Below are positions 22,775-34,325 of a DNA stretch of 64,000 nucleotides, piece by piece (the stretch's first letter is position 1; each line of letters starts with the position of its first letter). The stretch comes from Eunapius fragilis. Taxonomy: Eukaryota > Porifera > Demospongiae > Spongillida > Spongillidae. The stretch lies in the NCBI GenBank assembly GCA_963681505.1, contig OY811971.1:8799991-8863990 (forward strand). The letters are read 5' to 3'. Below the pieces are notes generated by a model. It saw nothing but the letters and a program-made list of their open reading frames with translations. It did not search any database and had not been told where the DNA came from. Both the position numbers and the translations under genes were made by a program.

Positions 22775-23660
22775 CCGGTGGTACTGCACTGTCCAATTTG
22801 ATATCATATTCCCCGGGCAGACACCCGGTGCCGCTGAAAAGATCTGAGTACTCCTCGCAAATTCTTGAACATGTGAGATCCTGATCTGAGTGTACAATGC
22901 ATACCTCCTCCTTGTTGTACTTGACATGAGTAGTCCCAACTCCAAACTGATGTCCAAAGACAGCAGCGAGTGATGCTTGGTGTCCAGAACTTCAAACTCC
23001 AACTGTGAGATAGTTTCAGCTGCCAACTGCAGAGCAAACTTTCCCATCGGCCTTCGCACTGAGCCATCATACATGGTTAGCGTAGTACCGCTGTGTTCCA
23101 GCCGTGGTTTTCCCAATTGCAAGTAGTCTCTATGGGATAGCACATTACATGTTGCTGCTGAATCTAATTGGCATGTGAGCTCCACTGACAATCGTTTTAC
23201 CCCTGAAAGAGATAGCACTGCCAACAGCTTCCTCCCTCTCTTTTCCACCTGGATAAAAAGACACTCTTCTTCCTCTCTACCGCTCTCCACCATTTGCGTT
23301 ACATTTTGCTGAGACGAACACTGTTTTGAAAAATGGTTCAAGCCTCTACATTTCCGACACACTTGACCAATGCCGGGCATTGTCATACTTATGAACTTTC
23401 CCACACTTGGAACATCCTTTACCCTTTGGATTCTTTCTGACACATGACTCTTGCAACCTCAAACCCATAGCTGCTCCATTTCTACTAGATGAACCTTGAT
23501 CATTTGGTGCCCGGCTAAAATGAAGATGTATCCACCATCACCATAGTTTATTAGAATATAATATGTTCTGGTGTAATCTAAGTATCCCATCAGCTTCCTG
23601 CCTGTTGTAATGAGGCTCCTCGCCATCGCTATAATCACTGTCCAGGTCACCAATGCGCCT
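22775..23660 (-). pseudogene. Ty3/Gypsy gag end and aspartic protease
   Basis: The minus frame from 23,443 contains a zinc knuckle (CRKCRGLNHFSKQC), then a protease-like active site CQLDSAATCNVLS (Ser replaces the usual Thr in DTG-like context), and a typical linker (VLDTKHHSLLSLDISLELGL). It continues toward reverse transcriptase until cut by the Ginger1 TIR at 22,774. Gag upstream of 23,443 is degraded. Confidence 0.7.
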
Positions 23661-23976
23661 GGTCCAGGCCTTCAGTATAGTCTTCGAGCCGTTCTATGAC
23701 TTCATTGCATAATCCTACGATGACGCTATGCTACGTATACTCGTGACATCCTAATTCTACATAAAAAGAATACCGCTTTAATGTACTATAGCGACCAATT
23801 CAATCGATGACTCAACACCTATCCGAACACACGTCCATCTTAACACTCTCAGCGTTTACACCCAACTAACGTCCGTACATAATCATCTTTCTCAACATAG
23901 ACAACAGAACTAATGTCGTGACCGCTCATTTCTCCAATGAAAAACTGATACCAGTTTCATCACTATTTTCATTATA

Positions 23977-24865
23977 TTTACTTATCCGTCCGCTGATGAT
24001 TCCCCTTTTCCGGACTTGTATTTTAAGACAATGGAGTTTTTAACAATGTGGCTAAGTAAATTTTTGTCTTCCTGACTAGAGCTATTTTTATTGTATCCAT
24101 TTTTAAAGTGGTAGGCTGCAGCTGTCAAAAACAAACTTTTCTATACTGTAATTCATCGCTTCATTCGCTACCGATATGTTCGAAACAGTAAATGCCGAGG
24201 TGATGGAGTGGCATAGGAAGTCATTATCACAGGAAACAAACATTTGAAATGGTGATTCGCGCCGGCGAGAAATGTGATCACTTTAGTTGCACAGTGGCTT
24301 TTCTTTAGCAGATATGGTAGTTGAATGATTTGAGCTGATAAATAGCTACTAGAATCCTTTCTGTCATATCAAATTTAGAGTGGTTTGGACGCTTCGTCAG
24401 AAAGGTATGTACAATGCAAATGTAAGAACAAAAACATTAGGTTTCAATAAAGAAATGCTGTAGCACGAAGACTTGAAAATACAAGGTTGATACTTTTATT
24501 GTTAACAAAACCATGCATAAGCCCATATTCTTAGAAAAAATACATACGGTACATTGTTTCACGTGTTTCATTTCCCTCCCGCAATAATTAATACCACGTG
24601 GAGGAAAGAGGACATTGAAGAACGCTACCGAGGGATTATTATACTTACAACCAGAGTACAGGCCAATGCTATGTCCGCTTCAAGTTCGCATTCGTGGGAA
24701 ACAGCTGTTGCTGCAATTGCCACTGCAGTTCAATCACAACAACAGGTTGGTGATCATGGCTATGGAATACTTATCCGTCCGCTGACGATCCCCCCTTCCC
24801 TGACTAGTATTTTAAGGCAATGGACAATGTGGCTAAGTAAATTTTCGTCTTCCCGACTGGAGCAA
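23977..24865. repeat. Direct repeat pair, about 100 bp
   Basis: cttatccgtccgctgatgat..gtggctaagtaaatttttgtc (about 23,980-24,080) recurs at about 24,767-24,860. About 85% identical by eye. They could be LTR or MITE remnants, but I found no target duplication. Confidence 0.65.
24671..24745 (+). CDS. Possible first exon, 25 codons
   Basis: ATG starts MSASSSHSWETAVAAIAT and runs to QSQQQ before a donor-like CAG|GTTGGT. It would join in phase 0 to the exon at 27,246. A dispersed repeat follows immediately (24,766). No supporting homology. Confidence 0.2.
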
Positions 24866-24909
24866 TAGGTTTGGGGTACAGCTATGCGCCCGTCATTGTG
24901 ACTTGAGAC

Positions 24910-25265
24910 CCCCCCCCCCCCCCTGCTCTGGGGCGTTAGGAGGGATTTGACCCTTTTTTAATTATGTAGCCCATACACAGTCAAAATTGACGTGTCCGTT
25001 AACGTGAGCGCTTAAGGGAGATGTTTATATACAGGAGCGGCAGGAGTGTACACCAGAAACGTGATTTTGCCCAACAGAGGTGTTACTGAGCTATTTTTGC
25101 GAATCCGTATTCGGCTCAAATTTTTGGTTGTGTACAAGCTTCCACGAGCACGTGGTAGAGGTCAAAAAATGCCCCGACGCGGTAGCGTGCAGTAATGATA
25201 TTCACACGTCAAATCCCTCTAATGACCGGTAAGGGGGAGGGAGGTGAGGGGGGGGGGGGGGGGGG
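24910..25265. mobile_element. MITE-like inverted repeat with poly-C/poly-G ends
   Basis: The left end (C14, then gcgttaggagggatttga) and right end (tcaaatccctctaatgacc, then G-rich to G17) are inverted copies. No coding frame. Confidence 0.6.
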
Positions 25266-25269
25266 TGGA

Positions 25270-27240
25270 AGGTAAGTCCACTATGAATACGTACATATTT
25301 TCAAGCCTGAGTTTCAAAGCATCATATAAGTCAAATATGGAGTACTCTAGCATGGTAACAGGTATGACTCTTCCTTTATAACAATATCTACCCTACGTTA
25401 ACACTGCTTAAATTGACAGAGATTTGTCATGATCTAATCATAAACATACTTGTCAATGCATTGTCAAGATCGCGTTAACATGTTTTCTTGTTTAGGCTGC
25501 CTTAACCTCCCAGTTAAGATGAGTGAAAAAGAATAAACGAAACAGCCAAAAGAAACAATTGTGTTAATATGCAGGAACGCATGCACCGTGTAAACACACA
25601 TCAGAACATGCAAGTTCAAGAACCCCATAGGGATAAATTAGTGGCCCTCAAAATGGAAAAAGATTGCCTGGTTTGCATCAATCCTGTGGTTGAGATTGAA
25701 TATGTAACATCCTGTTAATTTTCTGAATCAGTTAATCTTCATGCATGATTTGTATTGCATTGAAATACTTGTACTTATTTATGATCAGCTTTACGTAAAT
25801 ATTAATTTTACTTTTAAATCTTAGTGTAACACTTCAACACTTCCTGTTCAACCTGCAGCAAATCATGTTTACAAGTGCTATTATTTAATCAATGTTTCAA
25901 AACGAAATACAGGAGTTTTGCACATATTATGTATGCCATATTTCCTACATGCTATGTTACTTCTATTAAGGCTTTTTAATAGCATTTTAGCCATGAATTG
26001 GTACAAATCAATTTTTATCACACTATGGCACATTGACTTAAACTTGTATTACTTTGTAAGTAAGCCATCATGCAAAAGTATGAAACTCATGATGTAATTA
26101 TGTAATGTTGAACAAAATGTGCATGGTGTATACAAAAAATAACATTTAATTTCTAGCAGTGTAGTGCTTACATTCTTAAATGTATGAATCTTAACTTCGA
26201 CATTATTTGGAGTCAGGATGATGTGTTTGATTTAAAGATTATCATGACTTCACATGACTTGTTTTTCATAATTCTTGGTGATACAGAAAAAGAAGGTATG
26301 CACTCAATTTGCAATGGGATAACATTTGAACACTGAGCTGGAAAATAACTAGCCACATGACTCCTATAAATTTACCAAAACCAACATGTTTTACAACAAT
26401 CATACCTGTAGATTCATAGTATTCTAATTTGATGGTTTTTCAAATTTTGTACTGACAGTGGGGAAGGTATCTAAACAAACAAACCATTTTTCGCAGATTA
26501 ATAACTAGTGTCTATTTGCATCTGTGTGTACACCTGTACACATATTGGGTAATATGTGTACAGAGGAGCACAAATTACTTACCCTACTTCATCTTTGTAA
26601 GTAATCACATCTGTTATTCAAAAATCAATATCTGTGTACACAACAGATAATTAATTGATCAGAACAATCTGCAAGTCTTTGAACAGTGTTTCATTGCTGA
26701 AAACAAGGATCCTAATGCCGGTAAATGTTATTAACTAGTTAAGTACTGTGAATTTATCGATAACTGTAAGGTTAACCAACTGGGGCTGAAATTACGTATG
26801 ATTATTTAAATGCTTACGGCTAATATTTTGATTCATTTAAGACTGCATGGTTTTCGCTTGTGCTACTTTTGAACCGATGAAAGATTACACTGAAACTGCT
26901 CTCTAAATGAAGTTACGTAGAAAATTTCTTTATCAGGTCAGTAGATGTATTTTGTCATTCATTTGTTTGTCTTTCTAAGACTGTAATGATTGAGATATGG
27001 GGGGAGTGGCAAAGTGATGCATACTTGTTTACCTCAAGACGTGCAATAACAACCACAAAACTTTGTCTTCTTGTAGTTGTACACCACTTCTGAACAACCT
27101 GATACTATAAAATCCCTTACACCCACACCTTGTATAGTAACTTGATAAACTAGATGTATTCCATTCGCGGCGACAGGCCTCAATTAGTTAATGGTTAATT
27201 GGGTTTTTTTTGTAGATTTCCAATAATTTTTTTGTTTTCT
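25270..27240. other. Gene-poor AT-rich stretch
   Basis: Long AT-rich DNA, probably intronic if the candidate exons at 24.7 and 27.2 kb belong together. I see no repeat pair or supported exon. Confidence 0.4.
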
Positions 27241-27245
27241 TTCAG

Positions 27246-27351
27246 ACGAACATTTTGAATCTATTTGTTGATGTGTTCTACTCACACACTAACAAGAATC
27301 GTGAGGAGTTAGCGTATGATTTCTTCGTAAAGTACCTGAAGAGATGTGAAG
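27246..27351 (+). CDS. Orphan protein-coding exon, family uncertain
   Basis: A 106-bp stretch after TTTTCTTTCAG and before GAAG|GTAAAA reads openly for 35 codons: it opens with TNILNLFVDVFYSHTN and ends with LAYDFFVKYLKRCE. Amphipathic helical composition and clean splice sites suggest a real exon rather than chance. The pattern A-x-x-F-x-x-Y-L recalls the end of an RGS-type helical domain, but this is only an impression. Neighbouring exons were not found with certainty. An in-phase candidate first exon is at 24,671-24,745. Confidence 0.4.
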
Positions 27352-27354
27352 GTA

Positions 27355-28420
27355 AAACATCATTTATTTGATAAATTGTTTCACCAAAACACGAGATAAA
27401 CTGAAGAAAATGCTCAAGTTTTTTTTTTGTGAAGAAAATATCCCATCTGTGCCATTTTCACCCCAGTTGTCTTTGTGGTTTTCAGAAATATCGTTATACC
27501 CTACCTCCTCGACATGCTCATTTGAGCTACATGTAGTGCTGCCAAGCTGTCACACAAGTTTTGAAAGCTTTGAATCAAGGATGGATGAAGCTATGGTCAG
27601 GTATGGAGGATTTGGAGTCCCTTGATGAGGTTGGACGGGGAGGGGGGGAAGTGGCATATCCTTATTTAAACATTATTCACTTTAAGAGTGTAATGTATAT
27701 TTCACATGCATTCTAATATTATTTATCGCTCTTAATGTACAAAATAGGACCTAGGAATGAGGCTAAATGCTATGACACGGGGGAAAAAACTCACCAAACA
27801 AGTATATAAAAACATTAACGAGAAAGTTTTGAGCGTATAGTATGGTAGTGTAAAAAGCATGGCAATAAGTGTGGCAGAAATTGTAATGAGCCCATTTCGC
27901 AGGCGTGCACAGCTAAAATGTGAGTGGGCTAAATATGCCCATTTCAATTTTGTTTTTCTTCGAAGTCATGAGCATTGATTATCCAAAACCAAACTTTTTA
28001 GGAAACTATGAAAGCAGCCAATTCTTTTCACTACAGTATCAAAAATGCTCAACTTAAAAAAATTAAATGCATATGTTTTCTGTTGGGTTTACCATGGCTA
28101 CACTTTCCGGGTATAATGTACAAGTATGGTTAATAATACAGTTTGAAAATAAATCTCATGTACGGTAGCACTGAAAAAGTTATACAATATGTAACGATAG
28201 AATTTATGCTGTTCAATGATTCAAATGTATGCATGAAAAACAAGTACAGAAAAGCTAGGTTGACTGTTAATTAAGGAGTTTGAAATGTGTTTACCATTGT
28301 ATGTTTTTGCACACTTGCAAAGTGCACACTTGGACCGAGAGGACCATTGTTACTTTTCACCAGTTACTTTCACCATTGTTACTTTTTGTATTGTATGTGT
28401 TTCATGTTATTCTTTTATAC
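27355..28420. other. Gene-poor stretch after the orphan exon
   Basis: AT-rich with short chance frames. The next exon of the 27,246 gene, if any, was not recognised. Confidence 0.4.
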
Positions 28421-28426
28421 ACGTTA

Positions 28427-28641
28427 GGGGGGTATCTTCAAACTATTAACGTCATTTTGACGTTTCATTATAACCCCCCCCCCCCCTCATAACGTCATTG
28501 ATATCGAAGGTTGTGGGAGTCCGGCCGCCTTTTTTTTTTGGTGAGTACATCGGATAACGTCACGAGCCTGAAACCCCCCCCTCCCTTCCCCTCAACGTCT
28601 AAATGACGTTAACTTTTCCAAAATAATTTGGAGACGCCCCC
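28427..28641. mobile_element. 215-bp MITE with TTA duplication (Harbinger-like)
   Basis: Ends begin GGGGGGTATCTTCAAACTAT and, from the other side, GGGGGCGTCTCCAAATTATT. TTA lies on both flanks (28,424-28,426 and 28,642-28,644). Subterminal cgtcatttTgacgtt-type palindromes and C-rich blocks are present. TWA target duplication and G-rich ends fit PIF/Harbinger. Confidence 0.7.
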
Positions 28642-28649
28642 TTATTCAA

Positions 28650-29500
28650 TTCATTTTAAAGTAACCAGGGTGGCACACCATAAGCCAAATCGCATGATTG
28701 ATCTTTTAAGACGTATTCATTAAAGTGTTTGAGAGACTGTTCTACTTACATTGGGGCTGTCTATAAAATCTATGCTAATTTTCAAGCTAGGTACTGCCAC
28801 TTTTAAAAAGTACATGTGGTATGCACCTGGAACGCCTGCTGCTTCCTCTGAGCATGCAGAGGTGAAATAAAACTCAAAGCTCAAAACATAAAACCCTATA
28901 AAGCACTTTATATACAACATGTGTGAACCCCCACCCTCCCCCTTACTGCTTAAAAAAGATAATACACGCATGCTTGAAAATATTTCATACAATACACTCA
29001 TACGCTACACCAGCTGGGTTATCTTCATTTGGAGTGGAAAGAATATTCGTTTGGTCACAACATACCCAGTTTTACGAATGCACTTTTGTGGAAAGATGAC
29101 TACAAGCATTCTGAAGATGACCCGAAATAGCAGATGCATGCAAAATACACACGATATACCTTGTACAGATGAACGACGCACCGAAGATATAGACCGACTT
29201 GAGAAACATAGGGGTTTGACATCGTTCAGTAACGCACGCGGTATAAGAACTCGCCTCGCATAGCCTAGACGGCTTTTGAGCATCCCCGCTTCTCCGAGAT
29301 CATCCGTTCTGCCTCTCCGCGTATATGCCGGTCTCCAATCTCCTTGTAGATAAACAGCGTCCCGTTCTAATTAAAGGCGAGAAATGTCAAAATGACACCC
29401 CATAACGTGGTGTCTACGCGCGTTTCGTGCTGACGTATGACGTGCAATTATTGGCATGCGCGTCGAAAAGTCGGTGTGTACGGAGTTTTGGCACAAATCC
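28650..29500. other. Region without supported gene
   Basis: Overlapping open frames on both strands at 28,919-29,283 have no recognisable motif. CG content rises toward 29,200-29,500. Confidence 0.4.
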
Positions 29501-29518
29501 CAGCGGCGGATCCAGGTT

Positions 29519-29553
<35 letters not shown>

Positions 29554-30093
29554 GGATAGTGGGTGTGGCTGGGGATGGGGTGGGGTCGGCTTCTGGCTCG
29601 ATACGAAAAGCGGGGAGTGGGGGTAGTCTCGTACCCAGACCTAGTGACGTAAGCATTATCGCATAATGTATAATGCTAGCACGAATCCTGGCAACTGTGA
29701 GTTGGTCACCTCCTAACAGTACATGCTGACAAAGAATGCCAACTATTGCATTTCTGCAACCTTTCGATGAAGGGCTCTGCAGTTCGGTGCGATAATTAGT
29801 CGTTGTAGCAGCCCCACATACCTTGCAATCGCGGAGCTCATTATTACGCTGTCTATACGTTGTGATGACTAATTAATTTGATGTCGTCACGTATGTTATG
29901 TAATTTGCGGAACGACTATCTTGCTTCCCAGACCTAGTAGACGTAGCATTATACATTATGCGATAATGCTTACGTCAGTAGGGTCTGGGTACGAGACTAT
30001 CAGTAGGCAGCGCAAGCGTTCAGCTATTATTATAAAATGCGGCCCGAAAAGTTATGAATTTATAAATGGAGGGGGGGGCGGGCACTGCCCCGA

Positions 30094-30126
<33 letters not shown>

Positions 30127-30139
30127 GGATCCGCCGCTG
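29501..30139. mobile_element. 639-bp non-autonomous hAT element with AATCC target duplication
   Basis: TIRs CAGCGGCGGATCCAGG at 29,501-29,516 and the exact reverse complement at 30,124-30,139. AATCC flanks both ends (29,496-29,500 and 30,140-30,144). Long G and C homopolymers follow the TIRs. The 5-bp duplication and CAG...CTG ends match the autonomous hAT at 42.5 kb in type. Inside is a second inverted repeat (29,623-30,000). No transposase. Confidence 0.85.
29623..30000. repeat. Nested inverted repeat inside the 639-bp hAT element
   Basis: tagtctcgtacccagaccta..gcattatcgcataatgtata (29,623-29,678) is the reverse complement of the text at about 29,937-30,000. It may be a separate MITE inserted in the larger one, or its own internal palindrome. 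Confidence 0.75.
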
Positions 30140-30700
30140 AATCCCATTCCATACAAATCCCATTCCATAGAGGAGGATGAACAGAGCATCACACACACAC
30201 ATGTATGCCATCCATCCTATACAGCAATAGGTTAAAAGAGGCTGGCAGACCTACGTTTAATTATTCATGCAGCATTCATCTAAAAAGAGAGGGTGTGTTT
30301 CACATAGATCCATATACTAATATCGAGTAAGAATTATAACCACATGTAAGCCTGCATGTAAATCACTCTTCACTGTCACGGAAAGTGGCATAATGTATAC
30401 ATGGACTGTAAAATTAGCCCCGGCCCGAAAATTTCTGTATCAGGGCATGCCTATAAAATGATAAATAGAAACCTTAAACCTATTAGATATGGATTGAATT
30501 AGACTGAATTTAGACACAATGACTTCAGGCCAATTGTTCTCCCACCCGCCCCCCACTCCCAAACTATAAAGTTATCAGTGTTTCACGCTGTATGCACACT
30601 CCCTTTTCTCTCACACACACACACGCACACACACGCAGGATATATGGATGTGGAAAATGACCATGCAAACCGCACAAACTGCACGCACGGACATACGGCT

Positions 30701-30839
30701 GCATTCGTCAGAACCAGTGGCATTATGTCCCGCGGATCCTATGTTTCATAACTTTGGCAAGTGGGACATACGGCCGGGCTTGCCAAAGTTATGAAACATA
30801 GGATCCGCGGGACATAATGCCACTGGTTCTGACGAATGC
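30701..30839. repeat. Inverted repeat with perfect 61-bp arms and 17-bp loop
   Basis: 30,701-30,761 (gcattcgtcagaaccagtgg to actttggcaag) and 30,779-30,839 are exact reverse complements. The loop is 30,762-30,778. The loop text gggacatacggc is echoed just outside the left arm (ggacatacggct, 30,689-30,700). Confidence 0.95.
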
Positions 30840-30956
30840 ATCCGGGCTTGTGAAGCACGAACATCAAACAACAGCTTACAAATTAAAGGTAGTGTTCGAA
30901 AGCACAGCATTCAAGCTAACACCCTACCAGTATAAAAGCAATTCAAAACAACTAAT

Positions 30957-31717
30957 TCCATTGTGTGATTCGAGGGTAAGATATTTTTTGTTTGAATATT
31001 CATTAATTTGTTTTCCTTACATATTCAAGAATATTTATATTACGAAAGTATTAGTACTTGATTTTTTCTAAGGGATTAAGAGTGTACTAAAAATGTGATA
31101 TGCCCTATAATAACTAGTATGGAGCATAATTATTTAGCAATTTATAAATTACCCCCTTTGTATGGAAAGTTTTAGTTCCTTTTGTATTGAAAGTTTTACG
31201 TGACGCACGTATCCATGGTATCGGCATATTGACGCGAAAAATTTACAAGATGATCAATTTTTTAAAAAATTACAGGAACGAGAATTAGAGATCCGGAAAT
31301 TACTACACAGGCTCAAATAAACACTAGGTTGTTGTGAGGATAGTGTCCAATAGTCACAATTTGGATATCCAGTAAAACCTAAGAATTACAGGATGTTGGA
31401 TACAATAATTAGGTTGTAAAATTGTCATTTTCTATAGAGCTCTGAGGGAAGTACTATTTTGCCTCCAGGAACTAAAACTTTCAATACAAAGGGGGTAATT
31501 TATACATTGCTAAATAATTATGCTCCATACTAGTTATTATAGGGCATATCACATTTTTAGTACACCCCTTAATCCCTTAGAAAAAATCAAGTACTAATAC
31601 TTTCTGTACTTATTCGTAATATAAATATTCTTGAATATGTAATGAAAACAAATTAATGAATATTCAAACAAAAATATCTTACCCTAACTTTCTCAAGCGA
31701 ATTCACACAATGGAATA
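30957..31717. mobile_element. Fold-back element with about 230-bp arms
   Basis: The left arm 30,957-31,190 (ttccattgtgtga through gaaagttttagttcc) and right arm about 31,455-31,717 (ggaactaaaactttc through tcacacaatggaa) are reverse complements with scattered changes. The central about 265 bp is unique. Long arms and a short unique centre fit a fold-back transposon or large MITE. No open frame of note. Confidence 0.8.
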
Positions 31718-31739
31718 TCAGAATATACAAATTAGAAAC

Positions 31740-32160
31740 GTTGTAACTTTGGTGACCACTCATTTCTGGATATGCAGAAACCAGTACCAGTGACGTCACC
31801 ATCTTGTAGATGGGCTTTTCCACTTCGGGAGTCGAGCCGGTGATACGCTGCGGCACAATCCGGAGTAGTGCATTAAACGACGATGGGGATGAAATCCGAT
31901 GGACCACCGGCCTTGAACATGGTATCTCGAGCATGATAGCTCTCGTCGTAACCCACTATGCCAGATTGCACTAGCTTGAAATAATGGTATTGGAACCTAT
32001 GCTTCAACAACAGACAACAGCAAAAAAAGGGGTATAATAAGAAGGGAAAAAACTGTACGAATGTGGAATTGAACTCCGGATTATATCAATTCCTGACCAC
32101 ATGCATGACATCATTCTGCTCGACCACCAACCAAGTCTTTAGGTGAAATCAATTGTAACT
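31740..32160 (-). mobile_element. tRNA-derived SINE-like element, copy 2
   Basis: On the minus strand, the A-box-like TGGCATAGTGGGTTACGACG (RC of text ending at about 31,962) is followed by a degenerate B box with TTCAAGGC. A second tRNA-like head with GAGTTCAATTCC lies near 32,065-32,080. The segment aligns with 9,410-9,830 over most of its length, including cttttccacttcgggagtcg and gatacgctg.cgcacaatcc. Confidence 0.65.
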
Positions 32161-32239
32161 ATTATGTATCGAATAACATGAATATCAATATACATTATAG
32201 CGGCAATTCCAGTGCTGCCGCTATACATATGGTTATTTT

Positions 32240-32460
32240 TTCCGATATGTCGTTATCGCGATATGAGTGCATGCAACATCGAGATATTCAATTTTTTTTT
32301 TACGTATTATTAATCCCGCTAATAATCACAGAATTTTCATAGTTGAAGGAAGATCGATTTTATTGTTGCGGCGGCTATAGACAATACAACACATGAAACG
32401 TGTTATTAGTGCGCAGGTGGGATATCGTATAGAGTGCTGAATTTTAACTTGCGATTCCCT
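32240..32460. repeat. Dispersed repeat R1, copy 2
   Basis: Shares ttccgatatgtc, cgagatatt, attaatcccgctaataatca and gcgcaggtgggatatcgtat with 11,365-11,575. Confidence 0.85.
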
Positions 32461-32639
32461 ATCCCCTCCCTTCGCTGTCCTAAAACCAGATATAGGTTGT
32501 ACCTCGAGCATGATAGCTCTCGTCGTAACCTCGCGGTATGATCAAAACTATTTCGCGGCAGCACTGGATACATGCAGCTGCCGCTATAAAATGTACTGAT
32601 ATTCATGCCACTCGATACATGATAGTTTCAATATTATTT

Positions 32640-32725
32640 GCATACAAAAACTTGGAAGTCGAGCAGATTGGGCCAGGAGGTCATATTATTATGAGTTCGA
32701 TTCCACATCTGTACAGTTTTTTTTT
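32640..32725 (+). mobile_element. tRNA-like SINE head, plus orientation
   Basis: Plus-strand gtcgagcagattgggccagg (A box) and gagttcgattccac (B box, about 32,694-32,706), then ctgtacag and a T run. Same family as the minus-strand copies. Confidence 0.6.
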
Positions 32726-32999
32726 CTTTTCATATCCTTTTATACCGGCGCGTTGAAGTTCGGATTCCAATCGCGGCTTTATTTCATGCAGGCTAGTGCA
32801 TGCAGTTTGGCTTAGTTGGTTACGACTTAGTATATACAAACGTCGCAATTCTTGATTTTCTATTGATTTGTCACTTACTTTCAGGTTATACATAATGTTA
32901 TTTTAATGTTAATGTTATTTTGAACCTGGTATGTAAACTCGTATCGGAATGTAAGTGACAAATCATGAATCGATTCGACGATTTTGTGTAATGTTCGGC

Positions 33000-33836
33000 C
33001 ATACACTTAGCCGGTTAGTTATTCAAGAAGAAGGATCAATCAAGGTATTGTACTCAGGTTAGCCAGTTTTTGTTTTATTTAATAAACTGTGAACATTGAC
33101 ATTGCTACAATATGGGCACGAATAAGTCAGCATGGAAATGTCACATGCAGGTAGGTTCGATCCCTGTTTGAAGTTCTTGTCTTATCAACAGCACTTGAAT
33201 TGGTGAGTGTGAAAGGAGAACTCATAATGCACATTACATCCACATGCTTGCATATCATTGCACGGGGTAGGTATATACGCTAGGGAGGTCTGAAAACGCT
33301 CGGAACCTTATAGTTGGTATGACAACAAAATGGAAAGAGTCGACAACATATTGTTTACTGTGCCAGGCACAGCGGAGCGGCGCGCTCAACTCAATTACAT
33401 TTCGCGCCTTCGCGGTGAATCGCATTAGAAGGCAACGTGGTTGGCTTGTTACGGCCACGGACTCTATTTAAAGAGCAGTGAATGTGCCTTATTTTCCGTA
33501 TCTTTGAGGCACATAAACGATACCATGCATATATTCACATATAAATAAAAACAAAAGGAAACAAAATATGAGAATCTATTGAGCATATTAGTAGAAGGGC
33601 TTCCCTTGACACCAGGTCAAGAGGAGGTTGTGTAGCAGACATAACATGGCCATGCATGCTAGGTGACAGCGTGCACCTCGAATGCACATAACTGAACTGC
33701 GCAGTAACGAGTTAGCCAGGCGGCATCTCACCCACATTATGGTTATAAGCTATAGGCATGGTTCCATTTAGCAGAGAGAAGTGAGGCTAGACGCTTATAG
33801 CTGTTGTGGCTTGAGGCCCAACTCTGCAGGGGGAAG
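33000..33836. other. Region without supported gene
   Basis: Contains a B-box-like ggttcgatccctg at 33,152-33,164, an isolated tRNA-like fragment, and otherwise unique DNA. Confidence 0.4.
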
Positions 33837-33972
33837 AAAGCGTCAAATTAAATCATTTAGAAATCATTGCGCGATTGAACAGAGAAAATCACACTAAAGC
33901 GTTTGGTTTTTGCGTGATTCTCTGTTCAATCACACAGAGATTTTAAATGATTCGACGCTTTTTTTCCTGTGC
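33837..33972. repeat. Hairpin, about 55-bp arms
   Basis: aagcgtcaaattaaatcatt..gattgaacagagaaaatcac pairs with gtgattctctgttcaatc..gattttaaatgattcgacgctt across a loop of about 22 bp. A few mismatches. MITE-like. Confidence 0.75.
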
Positions 33973-34093
33973 AAGAGAGAATAAGTGGAGTGAAAGAGGC
34001 ATGTTGAACTTCACGGATACGTTGGTCATATATCCTCTTTTTCTCGTTTTCATGGCCCGCCTACGGTAGCCATGCATTAATTGTACAGTACCA

Positions 34094-34325
34094 CCGGCTC
34101 GCAACAGCGGTAAAGTAAAAAACTAACAGCTCGTAACAACGGAAATTAAAGCATATTCACGGTGGAAGTGGAAAGCTGTTGATGTTTATAGCATACCTTG
34201 CAGCTTTCATCAGCATAATGGATGAAACCAATTCAATAAGGTTGCGCTATGAACACCATGAATATGAATATGCCTTATTTTCCGTTGTTGCAAACTGTGA
34301 CTTTTCCACTGTTGTGAGCCGGCAC
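34094..34325. repeat. Inverted repeat, about 70-bp arms
   Basis: ccggctcgcaacagcggtaa..caacggaaattaaagcatattc (34,094-34,165) matches the reverse complement of gaatatgccttattttccgt..ccactgttgtgagccgg (34,258-34,322). The loop is about 90 bp. A small non-autonomous element is likely. Confidence 0.65.

Larger units (their letters stand above)
32030..33010. repeat. Composite dispersed repeat, paralogue of 8.0-8.9 kb
   Basis: Matching blocks recur in the same order at 8.0-8.9 kb: the tRNA-like stretch (ctgctcgaccaccaa), tatcgtatagag..ttgcgattccc, cttgattttc.attgatttgtcac and gtatgtaaact.gta.c.gaatgtaa. The 32,240-32,460 part is also the partner of 11,365-11,575. No coding signature. Confidence 0.7.

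Noticed and set aside
23977..24865. Direct repeat pair as LTRs of the degraded Gypsy element
   Set aside because: No TG...CA ends, primer-binding site or target duplication, and no match at the other end of the element.
29371..29666. Poly-Pro and poly-Gly frames
   Set aside because: Homopolymer translation inside a hAT MITE.
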